Source: Arenibacter sp. ARW7G5Y1
GTDB taxonomy: Bacteria; Bacteroidota; Bacteroidia; Flavobacteriales; Flavobacteriaceae
Length of the DNA: 64,000 nt
Direction of reading: 5' to 3'
Assembly: GCF_003201775.1 (NCBI RefSeq)
Contig: NZ_QJJZ01000001.1
Coordinates: 505,233 to 569,232, forward strand
Shown one piece after another: positions 25,806-34,918 of the stretch (position 1 is its first letter; every line of letters starts with the position of its first letter). Under the pieces are notes generated by a model. The model was not told where the DNA came from and did not search any database. It worked only from the letters and a program-made list of their open reading frames with translations. A program made the translations under genes and the position numbers.

Positions 25806-27422
25806 ATGAATTCATCAACACCCTCAACTAAATCGATTGCGCTGGAGACGTATGGTATAGCCAATACAAAAATCCATTATCAATTATCACCTTCAAGACT
25901 ACATGAAATTACCGTGGAAAAAGGAATGGGCACCACCTCGTCTACAGGAGCTTTGGCTATTGATACGGGAGAATTTACAGGCAGGTCCCCAATGGACAGG
26001 TTTATTGTTAAGGATGATATTACGGCCGATAAAATTTGGTGGGGAAATGTGAATATACCCTTTGAAAGTGAAAAGTTTGATGCCCTTTACAACAAGGTTA
26101 TCAACTATCTTAATAAAAGGGAGCTTTATGTAAGGGATTGCTTTGCCTGTGCCGACGATGATTATAGGATGAACATTAGGGTCATCACAGAATACCCATG
26201 GTCCAATATGTTTGCCTATAATATGTTCTTAAGGCCTACGGAAGAGGAGTTGATCGATTTTGATCCGGAATGGACGGTAATCAATGCACCCGGGTTTATG
26301 GCCAATGCCAAGGAGGACGGGACAAGACAGCATAATTTTGCTATTTTGAATTTTACTCGAAAAATTGTATTGATAGGAGGAACCGGATATACCGGGGAAA
26401 TTAAAAAGGGAATATTCTCGGCATTGAATTTTATACTTCCAGTATTTAAGAATTGCCTTCCCATGCATTGTTCGGCCAATGTAGGCGAGGATGGGGACAC
26501 TGCTATCTTTTTCGGACTTTCAGGTACTGGTAAGACTACCTTATCTGCGGATCCACATAGAAAATTGATAGGGGATGATGAACATGGATGGACCAAGGAG
26601 AATACCGTTTTTAATTTTGAGGGAGGGTGTTACGCCAAAGTCATTAATCTTTCGGAAGAAAATGAGCCCGAAATTTACGGAGCTATAAAGAAAGGGGCGC
26701 TCTTGGAGAATGTGATCCTGGATGCCAATGGGGTTGTAGACTTTGCAAATACCTCCATTACCCAAAATACCAGGGTAAGTTATCCCATTTATAATATAGA
26801 CAATATACAGGTGCCGTCCATTGGTAAGAATCCGAGGAATATTTTCTTTTTAACTGCGGATGCCTTTGGGGTATTGCCCCCTATTTCCAAACTGACCCCC
26901 AGTCAGGCTGCCTATCATTTTATTTCCGGATATACGGCCAAGGTGGCCGGTACCGAGGCAGGGGTGGTGGAGCCAGTACCCAGTTTTTCTGCTTGTTTTG
27001 GTGCACCGTTCATGCCATTGCACCCTACGAAATACGCAGAAATGCTCAGTAAAAAAATGTTGGATGCAGGGGTAAACGTTTGGTTGGTAAATACTGGCTG
27101 GACCGGTGGCCCTTATGGGGTGGGTACCAGAATGAAATTGAAATATACCAGGGCGATGATCCATGCGGCCTTAAGTGGCGAATTGGGATTGTACAGTTAT
27201 GATAAATACCACATCCACTCCGTTTTTGGTGTGGCACAGCCTAGGGAATGCCCAGGAGTCCCCACCAGTGTGTTAAGTCCACGGGCAACCTGGAATAATG
27301 ACGAGGCCTATTACAAAACGGCCTTTAAATTAACCAATGCCTTTCGGGAAAACTTTAAAAAATTTGAGGCCTATGCCAATGAGGAAATACGGCGTGGAGG
27401 GCCGCAACGATATGCATTCTAA
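25806..27422 (+). CDS. pckA: phosphoenolpyruvate carboxykinase (ATP)
   Basis: 538 residues catalysing oxaloacetate + ATP to PEP + CO2 + ADP, the entry step of gluconeogenesis. Motifs include TGEFTGRSPMDRF, the P-loop FFGLSGTGKTTLSADP, the metal site IGDDEHGW and NTGWTGGPYGVGTRMKL. Length is typical. It is followed by a strong terminator. Confidence 0.97.
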   Translation: MNSSTPSTKSIALETYGIANTKIHYQLSPSRLHEITVEKGMGTTSSTGALAIDTGEFTGRSPMDRFIVKDDITADKIWWGNVNIPFESEKFDALYNKVINYLNKRELYVRDCFACADDDYRMNIRVITEYPWSNMFAYNMFLRPTEEELIDFDPEWTVINAPGFMANAKEDGTRQHNFAILNFTRKIVLIGGTGYTGEIKKGIFSALNFILPVFKNCLPMHCSANVGEDGDTAIFFGLSGTGKTTLSADPHRKLIGDDEHGWTKENTVFNFEGGCYAKVINLSEENEPEIYGAIKKGALLENVILDANGVVDFANTSITQNTRVSYPIYNIDNIQVPSIGKNPRNIFFLTADAFGVLPPISKLTPSQAAYHFISGYTAKVAGTEAGVVEPVPSFSACFGAPFMPLHPTKYAEMLSKKMLDAGVNVWLVNTGWTGGPYGVGTRMKLKYTRAMIHAALSGELGLYSYDKYHIHSVFGVAQPRECPGVPTSVLSPRATWNNDEAYYKTAFKLTNAFRENFKKFEAYANEEIRRGGPQRYAF

Positions 27423-27430
27423 AAGAAAAA

Positions 27431-27456
27431 ACCCCGAGGCTTGCCTCGGGGTTTTT
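27431..27456. terminator. rho-independent terminator between pckA and hemD
   Basis: AACCCCGAGG-CTTG-CCTCGGGGTTTTT is a GC-rich perfect stem with an A run before it and a T run after it, so it can serve pckA and, on the other strand, hemD. Confidence 0.93.
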
Positions 27457-27476
27457 AATAATGGTGTATTGCCCAA

Positions 27477-28223
27477 TTACTTCTTGTTTACACTAGTAAT
27501 GTACCTCTGTAGTGCCATGGTCATGGACGGCGTTTCCGGGGTGGGAGCCTGAATATCTATTCTTAGGCCCGCTTCCGTGGCCGCTTTGACCGTTGAATTT
27601 CCAAATACAGCTATTCTGGTTTCGTTCTGCTTAAAATCAGGGAAATTCTTTAGCAATGATTCTATTCCGGACGGACTAAAGAATACCAAAACATCATAGT
27701 ACACATCCCTTAAATCGGAAAGATCACTAATTACAGTTTTGTAAAAAATGCCCCTGGTCCAATCTATTCCCAGACTATTCAAAGTTTCGGGAACTATCGG
27801 TTTAAGAACATCTGAGGATGGCAATAAAAATTTTTCGTCCTTATATTTCTTGAACAAAGAATTTAAATCTGGAAAATTCATTTTCCCAACATAAATTTTA
27901 CGCTTACGGTATACAACGTACTTTTGTAAATAGTAGGCTACTGCCTCTGATTGACAAAAATATTTCATGGTATCTGGTACCTTAAACCTCATTTCCTCCG
28001 CAATCCTAAAAAAATGATCCACCGCATTCCTACTGGTAAGTATAATGGCGGTAAAATTTTTAAGGTCAATTTTTTGTTGTCGGACCATTTTTGCATCAAC
28101 ACCTTCCACGTGGATAAAAGGTCTAAAATCTACCTTTATTTTCTCCTTATCAATAAGTTTGGAGTAGGGAGAATTTTCCATCTTGGGTTCTGGCTGTGAA
28201 ACCAAAATCGTTTTTACTTTCAT
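27477..28223 (-). CDS. hemD: uroporphyrinogen-III synthase
   Basis: 248 residues of the HemD fold: two alternating alpha/beta domains, with ILTSRNAVDHFFRIAEE and the C-terminal VLVFFSPSGIESLLKNFPDF and RIAVFGNSTVKAATEAGLRI segments. It cyclises hydroxymethylbilane in haem synthesis. Divergent sequence is normal for this family. Its start overlaps the DUF4271 stop by four bases. Confidence 0.88.
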   Translation of the reverse strand: MKVKTILVSQPEPKMENSPYSKLIDKEKIKVDFRPFIHVEGVDAKMVRQQKIDLKNFTAIILTSRNAVDHFFRIAEEMRFKVPDTMKYFCQSEAVAYYLQKYVVYRKRKIYVGKMNFPDLNSLFKKYKDEKFLLPSSDVLKPIVPETLNSLGIDWTRGIFYKTVISDLSDLRDVYYDVLVFFSPSGIESLLKNFPDFKQNETRIAVFGNSTVKAATEAGLRIDIQAPTPETPSMTMALQRYITSVNKK

Positions 28224-28885
28224 AGGTTTCGATCTATTAGATAGTTTCCAACTATAATAATTGGAGCTATTTCAAGAGCGCAAAGGTACAAAATAAAATA
28301 CACAAAATTACTGGCGATGAATTTTTGATGATTTCTCAATGTTGTTATCCAACCAATGACGTTTATTAGGAATACCAATAAAAGACTTATAAAAATAACT
28401 GCTTTTGATTCCTTGAAAACATAATTTAATAGAAGATTGGCAAATAACATTACAATACCACTATAGTTAAGGTAGGAGAGTTTTTTAAAAATTATCTCGG
28501 AAATGATCTTATTGATATTGAAAATTATACCGTTGCCCAGTTGCAGGAGAATCTTTATGGTAAAAAATAATAAAAGCGTTATAAAAATAATGCCGTATGC
28601 AACAAACTGTTGCTCTTCTGGAATCTTAAAAAAAATTATATAGGTAAAATACAGGAAAAGGGAAAAATTAAGCAATTGGAAAATGCTGAAAATAATACTA
28701 AACCAATTAAATAGTTTGTCTTTCTTTTGGTAAAGGAAGATATATTTGTTGTTGAAAGGTAGGATGATATAGTTGAGGAAACGGCTATAAAAAATGGTTT
28801 TGGCAAGCACCATAAAAAAAATACTGGAAAATAGGATAATGGTTATCCAATCTACGGTATGCACATTTCTTAATATTGCTTCCAT
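28220..28885 (-). CDS. DUF4271 membrane protein
   Basis: 221 residues with about six hydrophobic spans; the DUF4271 family is specific to Bacteroidetes and is commonly encoded next to hemD, as here with a four-base overlap. Function unknown. The C-terminal span ends in IIIVGNYLIDRNL. Confidence 0.87.
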   Translation of the reverse strand: MEAILRNVHTVDWITIILFSSIFFMVLAKTIFYSRFLNYIILPFNNKYIFLYQKKDKLFNWFSIIFSIFQLLNFSLFLYFTYIIFFKIPEEQQFVAYGIIFITLLLFFTIKILLQLGNGIIFNINKIISEIIFKKLSYLNYSGIVMLFANLLLNYVFKESKAVIFISLLLVFLINVIGWITTLRNHQKFIASNFVYFILYLCALEIAPIIIVGNYLIDRNL

Positions 28886-28901
28886 TTATACGGTCTAGTT
28901 T

Positions 28902-29330
28902 TTATTTCCCGATATATCCAAAAAAATCAAATTTCAAAATATCCCTCCCGATCTTCATGTTACGCATGGCCCTATGCTTTGGCGGCATTATTGTTAACAA
29001 CGTACATTTGGGCTCCTTTAGTGCCATTGGCCAAATAATAGAATCCTATGGGCCGGACTCGGGATACTTGCCATTTTTCAGGGCGATTGGATAAATCAGT
29101 CCAAACCTAAGCTTTTTTAGAGCCAAATCCATGGAAAAAGATAAGAAACCATTTCAGGCTGTGAAATAAGCCCGTGAAGGCCAATGCCATTGGGTTTATA
29201 GGAACTCTTTCCCCTTTTAAAAACACTTGGTCATTGGTCACGCATCAAATATAATCCAATCTGGCCTATTTTTTCGGTAGAATTGCAAAGGTCTTGTCCA
29301 GGTGCTCCAAACGGAGGTCAAAACCATACA
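28902..29330 (-). pseudogene. possible decayed coding remnant, unidentified
   Basis: The 544-bp gap between DUF4271 and the next plus-strand gene holds no intact gene. Reading the minus strand from about 29150 down to TAA at 28902 gives a coding-like stretch of about 80 residues (for example IYPIALKNGKYPESGP, a TAG, then DSIIWPMALKEPKCT and a basic tail MRNMKIGRDILKFDFFGY). Another frame just upstream gives MYGFDLRLEHLDKTFAILP and KGERVPINPMALAF with two stops. This looks like the frameshifted C-terminal part of a lost gene. I could not name the family. Confidence 0.35.
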
Positions 29331-29401
29331 TTTGTCCCTAAATGTAATCTTTAAAAAAATCATAAAACTTCCCTGATATTTCCCTACAGTTTTTAAAATA
29401 C

Positions 29402-29409
29402 TATTTTTG
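29402..29409 (+). promoter_or_regulatory. candidate -7 box for the polyprenol glycosyltransferase operon
   Basis: TATTTTTG matches TAnnTTTG, 21 bases before the start codon at 29430. No clear -33 element. Confidence 0.45.
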
Positions 29410-29429
29410 CTAAAATTGCAATACCTAAG

Positions 29430-30158
29430 ATGGCGGATAGCTTGGTCATTATTCCTACCTTCAATGAAATTGAAAACATTGAGCTCATTATTCATTCCGT
29501 CTTTGCTTTGGAGCAGGATTTTCATATACTGGTTGTAGATGATAATTCGCCGGACGGCACAGCTGAAGCGGTAAAAGCTCTGCAGGATCAATGTTTTAAT
29601 AAACTATTTTTAGAGGTAAGACAGGATAAATTTGGCTTGGGAACAGCCTATATCCACGGTTTTAAATGGGCCATAGAAAAAAAATATGAATATATTTTTG
29701 AGATGGATGCCGATTTCTCGCATGCCCCTGCAGATCTTATAAGACTGCGACAGGCATGTATGGATGGGGCGGACGTGGCCGTAGGGTCGCGGTACAAAAA
29801 GGGAATCAATGTGGTAAATTGGCCCTTGCACAGAATATTGTTGTCCTATGGAGCCTCCTTTTACGTTAAGTTGATAACAGGTATGAAGGTAGACGATCCT
29901 ACGGCCGGATTTGTTTGTTATAGGAGAAAGGTCTTGGAAACCATCAATTTGGATTCCATTAAATTTATTGGCTATGCGTTTCAAATAGAAATGAAGTTCA
30001 GGGCCCATCTTCAAAAGTATAAAATTCAGGAGGTGCCTATTATTTTTACCGATAGAATCAGGGGGAAATCCAAAATGAGCGCTTCCATTATCAATGAAGC
30101 CGTGTTTGGGGTACTGCAGATGAAGTTGCGAAGTTTGTTTCATAAAAAGAAGTTTTAA
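29430..30158 (+). CDS. polyprenol monophosphomannose synthase (GT2)
   Basis: 242 residues of the DPM1-like GT2 family, making mannosyl (or glucosyl) phosphopolyprenol at the inner leaflet. Motifs: VIIPTFNEIENIELII, VVDDNSPDGTAEAV, MDADFSHAPADLIRL (the metal-binding DAD) and VDDPTAGFVCYRRKVLE. It lacks the C-terminal membrane helices of the long forms. Two bases separate it from dihydroorotase. Confidence 0.9.
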   Translation: MADSLVIIPTFNEIENIELIIHSVFALEQDFHILVVDDNSPDGTAEAVKALQDQCFNKLFLEVRQDKFGLGTAYIHGFKWAIEKKYEYIFEMDADFSHAPADLIRLRQACMDGADVAVGSRYKKGINVVNWPLHRILLSYGASFYVKLITGMKVDDPTAGFVCYRRKVLETINLDSIKFIGYAFQIEMKFRAHLQKYKIQEVPIIFTDRIRGKSKMSASIINEAVFGVLQMKLRSLFHKKKF

Positions 30159-30160
30159 AG

Positions 30161-31501
30161 ATGGGAAGAATACTTTTAAAAAACGCTACGGTCGTTAACG
30201 ACAATAGAATATTCCCTGCCGATATACTGCTGGAGGATGAGGTTATTCTAAAAATCGAGGATCGGATTTCATCGGAGGGCGCAGTGAAGGTAATGGATTT
30301 GAAAGGCAAGTATATTATACCGGGGGCCATAGACGATCAAGTACATTTTAGGGAGCCCGGTCTCACCCATAAGGGTACCATTGCTACGGAAAGTAGGGCA
30401 GCGGTAGCCGGCGGAATAACTTCCTTTATGGAACAGCCCAACACCAATCCGCAAACTACTACCATTGAGGCTTTGGAGGATAAGTTTGAAATAGCGATAA
30501 ATTCTGCCTTTGCCAATTACTCTTTTTTATTCGGAGGAACCAATGATAATTTGGAAGAGATCAAGAAATTGGACAAGAATGCCTGTTCCGGGATTAAACT
30601 CTTTTTAGGTTCCTCTACGGGGAATATGTTGGTAGACAATGAAGAGGTGATCGAAAAAATATTTAGGAATACCGAGATGGTCATTTCTGCTCATTGCGAG
30701 GATGAGTCCACAATTAAGGCCAACCTGGCCAAATATAAAGAGCAGTTTGGAGATGATATCCCTTTAAAATACCATCCTTTGATCAGAAGTGCCGAAGCCT
30801 GTTATCTTTCTTCTTCCAGGGCCATTGCCTTGGCCAAAAAAACTGGGGCAAGATTTCACGTTTTTCACCTTTCCACTGGAAAGGAAACGGAGCTTTTTAG
30901 GAATGATATCCCGCTAGAGGATAAAAAAATTACAGCTGAGGTCTGTATTCACCATCTTTGGTTTTCGGATGAGGACTACGATGCCAAGGGAACCTTAATT
31001 AAATGGAATCCAGCCGTTAAAACGGCAACGGACAGGAGACAACTTTGGGAGGCTTTATTGGACGATCGAATAGATGTTATTGCCACGGACCATGCACCGC
31101 ATACCTTGGAGGAAAAGAACAATGTGTACACTTCCGCTCCCTCTGGAGGCCCTTTGGTGCAACATGCCTTGCCGGCAATGTTGGAGAGGTTTCATAGTGG
31201 ACAGATAAGCTTGGAGAAAATTGTGGAGAAAATGTGCCATAATCCGGCTAAATTGTTCCAGATAAAAAAACGTGGTTTTATTCGGGAGGGATATTATGCC
31301 GATTTGGTGGTCTTGGATCTTAATGATTCCTGGAAAGTGACCAAGGAAAATATAGCCTATAAATGTGGATGGTCCCCTTTTGAAGGAAATTCGTTCAAAT
31401 CCAGGATAACCCATACTTTTGTAAATGGCCATTTGGCCTATGGGAATGGTAATTTTTCGCAAGAGCGAAAAGCCATGAGGTTAACTTTTAATAGAGACTA
31501 A
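30161..31501 (+). CDS. dihydroorotase
   Basis: 446 residues of the cyclic amidohydrolase superfamily, closing carbamoyl-aspartate to dihydroorotate in pyrimidine synthesis. The N-terminal metal motif reads DDQVHFREPG, so the first His of the usual HxH is Gln, as in one dihydroorotase subgroup. The remaining residues are present (GIKLFLGSST, ISAHCEDE, FHVFHLST, and the catalytic Asp in IATDHAPHTLEEK). Its TAA overlaps the ATG of the following DUF4296 gene by one base. Confidence 0.9.
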   Translation: MGRILLKNATVVNDNRIFPADILLEDEVILKIEDRISSEGAVKVMDLKGKYIIPGAIDDQVHFREPGLTHKGTIATESRAAVAGGITSFMEQPNTNPQTTTIEALEDKFEIAINSAFANYSFLFGGTNDNLEEIKKLDKNACSGIKLFLGSSTGNMLVDNEEVIEKIFRNTEMVISAHCEDESTIKANLAKYKEQFGDDIPLKYHPLIRSAEACYLSSSRAIALAKKTGARFHVFHLSTGKETELFRNDIPLEDKKITAEVCIHHLWFSDEDYDAKGTLIKWNPAVKTATDRRQLWEALLDDRIDVIATDHAPHTLEEKNNVYTSAPSGGPLVQHALPAMLERFHSGQISLEKIVEKMCHNPAKLFQIKKRGFIREGYYADLVVLDLNDSWKVTKENIAYKCGWSPFEGNSFKSRITHTFVNGHLAYGNGNFSQERKAMRLTFNRD

Positions 31502-31929
31502 TGCTAAAATATGTAATTGTCATTTTTCTGGGGTTGCTGCTTTCATGTAATGAAAAGGTAGTGGAGAAACCGGAAAACCTTATCCCGGAAGATAAAATGG
31601 CCGCCATTTTATACGACGTGGCATTATTAAATGCCGGAAAAATAATAAATGAAAGCACTTTAAACGAATATGATATACAGCCTATGGCCTATATCTATAA
31701 CAAGTATGGGATAGACAGTGTTCAATTTGTAAAAAGTGATACGTATTATGCCTCCATTCCTACTGAGTACGAGGCCATCTATACGAAGGTAAAGGATAGA
31801 TTGGAGCGGGATGAAAAGTTCTTTGAAGAGAAAAGGCAGCAGAAACAAGATTCTATAAAGGAGGCTAAAGAAAAGTTGAATCCCAATACTAAAAAAAAGC
31901 CAGTGGGTTCTAAGGATTCTCTTCCATAA
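31501..31929 (+). CDS. DUF4296 lipoprotein
   Basis: 142 residues with a lipoprotein signal (FLGLLLSCNEK, Cys about 17), the DUF4296 segment PENLIPEDKMAAILYDVALLNA, and a highly charged, Lys/Glu-rich tail likely to be disordered or coiled. A Bacteroidetes-specific family of unknown function often placed after dihydroorotase. Tail overlaps the convergent epimerase gene by 20 bp. Confidence 0.87.
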   Translation: MLKYVIVIFLGLLLSCNEKVVEKPENLIPEDKMAAILYDVALLNAGKIINESTLNEYDIQPMAYIYNKYGIDSVQFVKSDTYYASIPTEYEAIYTKVKDRLERDEKFFEEKRQQKQDSIKEAKEKLNPNTKKKPVGSKDSLP

Positions 31930-32917
31930 ATTTTTTGCAGGATAGCTCAATGGCGCTGTCCAAGGCTTCAAAGGAGTGCCCTAATTGTTTTTGGATCTTG
32001 TCCGCACTGAACAATTGGTTTTTACGCAAAGATTGAATCGAATTTTTGGTAAGTTTTCTTCCGCTGTTCCAGAAAATATTTCTAAGCCAATCCAATCTCC
32101 TAAACACCTCTAATTGCCAAAATTTGATTACCCTGCTTGGGGCTGGTTTGCCAAAGGCCTTTGTAATCATTGTTAGCATTTCTTGGTAGGTCAGATTTTG
32201 GGCCACGAGGATAAACTTTTCATTGATTATGGAAGACTGCATTAATTGGGTCATTACCTTGACCACATCATTTACAGTGACGAAACCTGTCCCTCCTGGC
32301 GGATAATATTTACGGGCCTTATAAGCGGTTTTAAATAAAATTCCAGTTCCCGTTTCCCAGAATCCAGGGCCCAAAATAACCCCCGGATTTACAATAACCG
32401 CAGGAACATTTTCCTGTGCTCCCCTCCACACTTCCAGTTCGGCATCCATCTTGGTCATGGCGTATACATTGCTTTGTTGGGTGGTCCAATCCGTTTCTTC
32501 AGTAGCCTCTTGGTTACCTACTGTTCTCCCTATGGCACCTATGGAACTGGTATAGCATAATTTTTTAACACCCTTGGTAATACAAAGATTGACAATGTTT
32601 TTGGTGCCTTCATAATTTACTGTACGCAACAGGTCATAATCATTGGGGTTGAAGGAAATTAAGGCCGCACAATGATAAACATGTGTCACATTTTCAAAAG
32701 CAATTTCCAAGGCTGGTAGGTCGTTAAGATCGGCCTTTACCCATTCAATTTTTTGAAACAGTTCCTGCGCTTGGTCGGTGTAATATCCAAATACCTTTTC
32801 AACCTCCCTTAGGTTGCTCTTTTCTCTATGGATGGCTTTTACCGTGGCACCTGTTTGCAATAAGTGCAAAAGAAGGTGCGCTCCTACCAAACCTGTTCCT
32901 CCTGTAACTAAAATCAT
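31910..32917 (-). CDS. NAD-dependent epimerase/dehydratase family protein
   Basis: 335 residues of the extended SDR type. The Rossmann motif MILVTGGTGLVGAHLLLHLL starts the protein. The catalytic region reads YTSSIGAIG and then VYAMTKMDAEL, with Tyr and Lys in YxxxK form. NPGVILGPGFW follows. Substrate is uncertain; related proteins act on nucleotide sugars, flavonoid-like compounds or steroids. Confidence 0.86.
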   Translation of the reverse strand: MILVTGGTGLVGAHLLLHLLQTGATVKAIHREKSNLREVEKVFGYYTDQAQELFQKIEWVKADLNDLPALEIAFENVTHVYHCAALISFNPNDYDLLRTVNYEGTKNIVNLCITKGVKKLCYTSSIGAIGRTVGNQEATEETDWTTQQSNVYAMTKMDAELEVWRGAQENVPAVIVNPGVILGPGFWETGTGILFKTAYKARKYYPPGGTGFVTVNDVVKVMTQLMQSSIINEKFILVAQNLTYQEMLTMITKAFGKPAPSRVIKFWQLEVFRRLDWLRNIFWNSGRKLTKNSIQSLRKNQLFSADKIQKQLGHSFEALDSAIELSCKKFMEENP

Positions 32918-32984
32918 AGCGCTAATTTACTCAATTGCCTCCAATTTATTCCGTTTATGGGAGGAGTTAAACAACCTATTATTT

Positions 32985-32992
32985 TATATTTG
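32985..32992 (+). promoter_or_regulatory. candidate -7 box for tyrS
   Basis: TATATTTG matches TAnnTTTG, 31 bases upstream of the tyrS ATG and in the 105-bp divergent gap with the epimerase gene. Confidence 0.45.
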
Positions 32993-33022
32993 CCACAATT
33001 ATTGAATTAGAAGATCTTAAGC

Positions 33023-34318
33023 ATGACTACGAACTTTGTAGAAGAATTAACTTGGAGAGGAATGTTGCACGATGCAATGCCCGGTACGGAAGAACATTTG
33101 TTAAGTGGGATGCAATCGGCCTATGTGGGCATAGACCCAACAGCAGACTCACTACATATTGGACATTTGGTTGGCGTTATGATGCTTCGCCATTTTCAGT
33201 TGGCAGGCCATAAGCCTTATGCGTTGATCGGTGGGGCAACCGGAATGATCGGTGATCCTTCAGGAAAATCTACAGAGCGGAACCTTTTGGATGAGGCCAC
33301 TTTGGCACATAACCAGGCCGGCATAAAAGCACAACTTTCCCGTTTTTTGGATTTTAATAACGGAAAGGATAACAGTGCCGTACTGGTAAACAACTATGAT
33401 TGGATGAAGGGTTTTTCCTTTTTGGAATTTATACGGGATGTAGGAAAGCACATTACGGTAAATTATATGATGGCCAAGGATTCTGTAAAAAAACGTTTAT
33501 CGGCCGAAGCCAAGGAAGGAATGTCCTTTACCGAATTTACCTATCAATTGGTTCAGGGGTATGATTTTTTACACCTGTACAAAGAGTATAATTGTACCCT
33601 GCAAATGGGGGGTAGTGATCAATGGGGAAATATTACCACAGGTACGGAACTTATTCGTAGAATAGGAGGCGGAAAGGGATTTGCCCTTACCTGTCCATTG
33701 ATTACAAAGGCCGATGGCACCAAATTTGGGAAATCTGAAGGGGGGAATATTTGGTTGGATCCGGAAAGAACATCTCCTTATAAATTTTATCAATATTGGC
33801 TGAACACCTCGGATGGGGATGCCGAAAAATATATTAAAATTTTCACCTTTTTACCAAAGGACGAAATAGAAAATTTGGTAAAAACCCACCATGAAGCCCC
33901 GCATTTAAGGGTCCTTCAAAAGCGTTTGGCCGATGAGGTTACGGTAATGGTACATTCCCGGGAAGATTTGGACAATGCCGTAAAGGCAAGTGACATCCTC
34001 TTTGGAAAATCTACCTCGAGCGATTTAAAAAAGCTTAATGAAAAGACATTTTTGGAGGTGTTTGAAGGTGTGCCACAGGCGGAAGTTTCCAGGGAGGACT
34101 TAAACAATGGCCTGGATATGATTGCGGCCTTGGCGGCGAAAACCGGGTTTTTGGGCTCGAATGGGGAAGCCAGACGTGAATTGAAACAAAATTCCATTTC
34201 CGTGAATAAGGAAAAAGTCAAAGAGGACTATATCATTTCTTCAGAAGATCTTATCAACAATAAATTTGTTTTGCTACAGCGGGGGAAGAAGAATTATTTT
34301 GTGCTGGTGATTAGTTAA
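33023..34318 (+). CDS. tyrS: tyrosyl-tRNA synthetase
   Basis: 431 residues. HIGH-like [10 protein letters not shown], the tyrosine site [13 protein letters not shown] and the KMSKS equivalent KFGKSEGGN are intact. The C-terminal S4-like RNA-binding domain ([17 protein letters not shown]) completes the TyrRS. It charges tRNA-Tyr. Stand-alone gene behind its own promoter. Confidence 0.97.
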   Translation: MTTNFVEELTWRGMLHDAMPGTEEHLLSGMQSAYVGIDPTADSLHIGHLVGVMMLRHFQLAGHKPYALIGGATGMIGDPSGKSTERNLLDEATLAHNQAGIKAQLSRFLDFNNGKDNSAVLVNNYDWMKGFSFLEFIRDVGKHITVNYMMAKDSVKKRLSAEAKEGMSFTEFTYQLVQGYDFLHLYKEYNCTLQMGGSDQWGNITTGTELIRRIGGGKGFALTCPLITKADGTKFGKSEGGNIWLDPERTSPYKFYQYWLNTSDGDAEKYIKIFTFLPKDEIENLVKTHHEAPHLRVLQKRLADEVTVMVHSREDLDNAVKASDILFGKSTSSDLKKLNEKTFLEVFEGVPQAEVSREDLNNGLDMIAALAAKTGFLGSNGEARRELKQNSISVNKEKVKEDYIISSEDLINNKFVLLQRGKKNYFVLVIS

Positions 34319-34387
34319 ACACAGCATTTTTTCCAGTTATTCCCAATAAAATTAGGAGATTCCCGTTAGCCTAATAAATTGGAAAGA

Positions 34388-34918
34388 ATGAAGAAGTATT
34401 TTATGTTGTTTGCCTTGGTGGGACTTTTTAGTTCTTGTGATAAATTGGACGAGCTTACAAAATTTGACATGGATTATGATCAGAGGGTGGTGATACCTTC
34501 AACAACAGGGGTGGATTTACCTTTTGAAGTCTTTACCCCTGAAAAAGAGACCAATTCATCTGCAGAATTTGAGGTGAATGATACTAGAAAGGATCTAATA
34601 GAAGAAATTGTCCTGAAGAAATTGGTGATGACGGTTGAGGCTCCTGAAGGGGAGGATTTCAGTTTTTTGGAATCGATTATTATTTATATGTCCGCAGAAG
34701 ATTTGCCGGAGATTAAAATAGCTTGGAACGAAGACGTATCGGCCACTGCCGGGGAACAGTTGGAATTGGTTACCACGGCTGAGGATTTAAAGGAATATAT
34801 TAAAAAGGATACTTATACCTTAAGGCTAAAAACGGTAACCGATGAGTTTTTGTCGTCGGACTATGAAATAAACATTGCCACTACCTTTTTTGTGGATGCC
34901 AAGATCTTGGGTTTATAA
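34388..34918 (+). CDS. hypothetical lipoprotein
   Basis: 176 residues with a lipoprotein signal (MKKYFMLFALVGLFSSCDKL, Cys about 17). The rest is acidic and predicted to be mostly beta-strand, with no family I recognise. The ATG at 34388 is preferred to a TTG three codons upstream because it starts the signal peptide directly. It follows tyrS by 69 bp and overlaps the convergent LuxE-like gene by six bases. Confidence 0.7.
   Translation: MKKYFMLFALVGLFSSCDKLDELTKFDMDYDQRVVIPSTTGVDLPFEVFTPEKETNSSAEFEVNDTRKDLIEEIVLKKLVMTVEAPEGEDFSFLESIIIYMSAEDLPEIKIAWNEDVSATAGEQLELVTTAEDLKEYIKKDTYTLRLKTVTDEFLSSDYEINIATTFFVDAKILGL

Noticed and set aside
28876..29094. Plus-strand 72-codon ORF in the gap after DUF4271
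   Set aside because: No promoter or family signal, and it overlaps the DUF4271 start antisense; the minus strand looks more coding-like.
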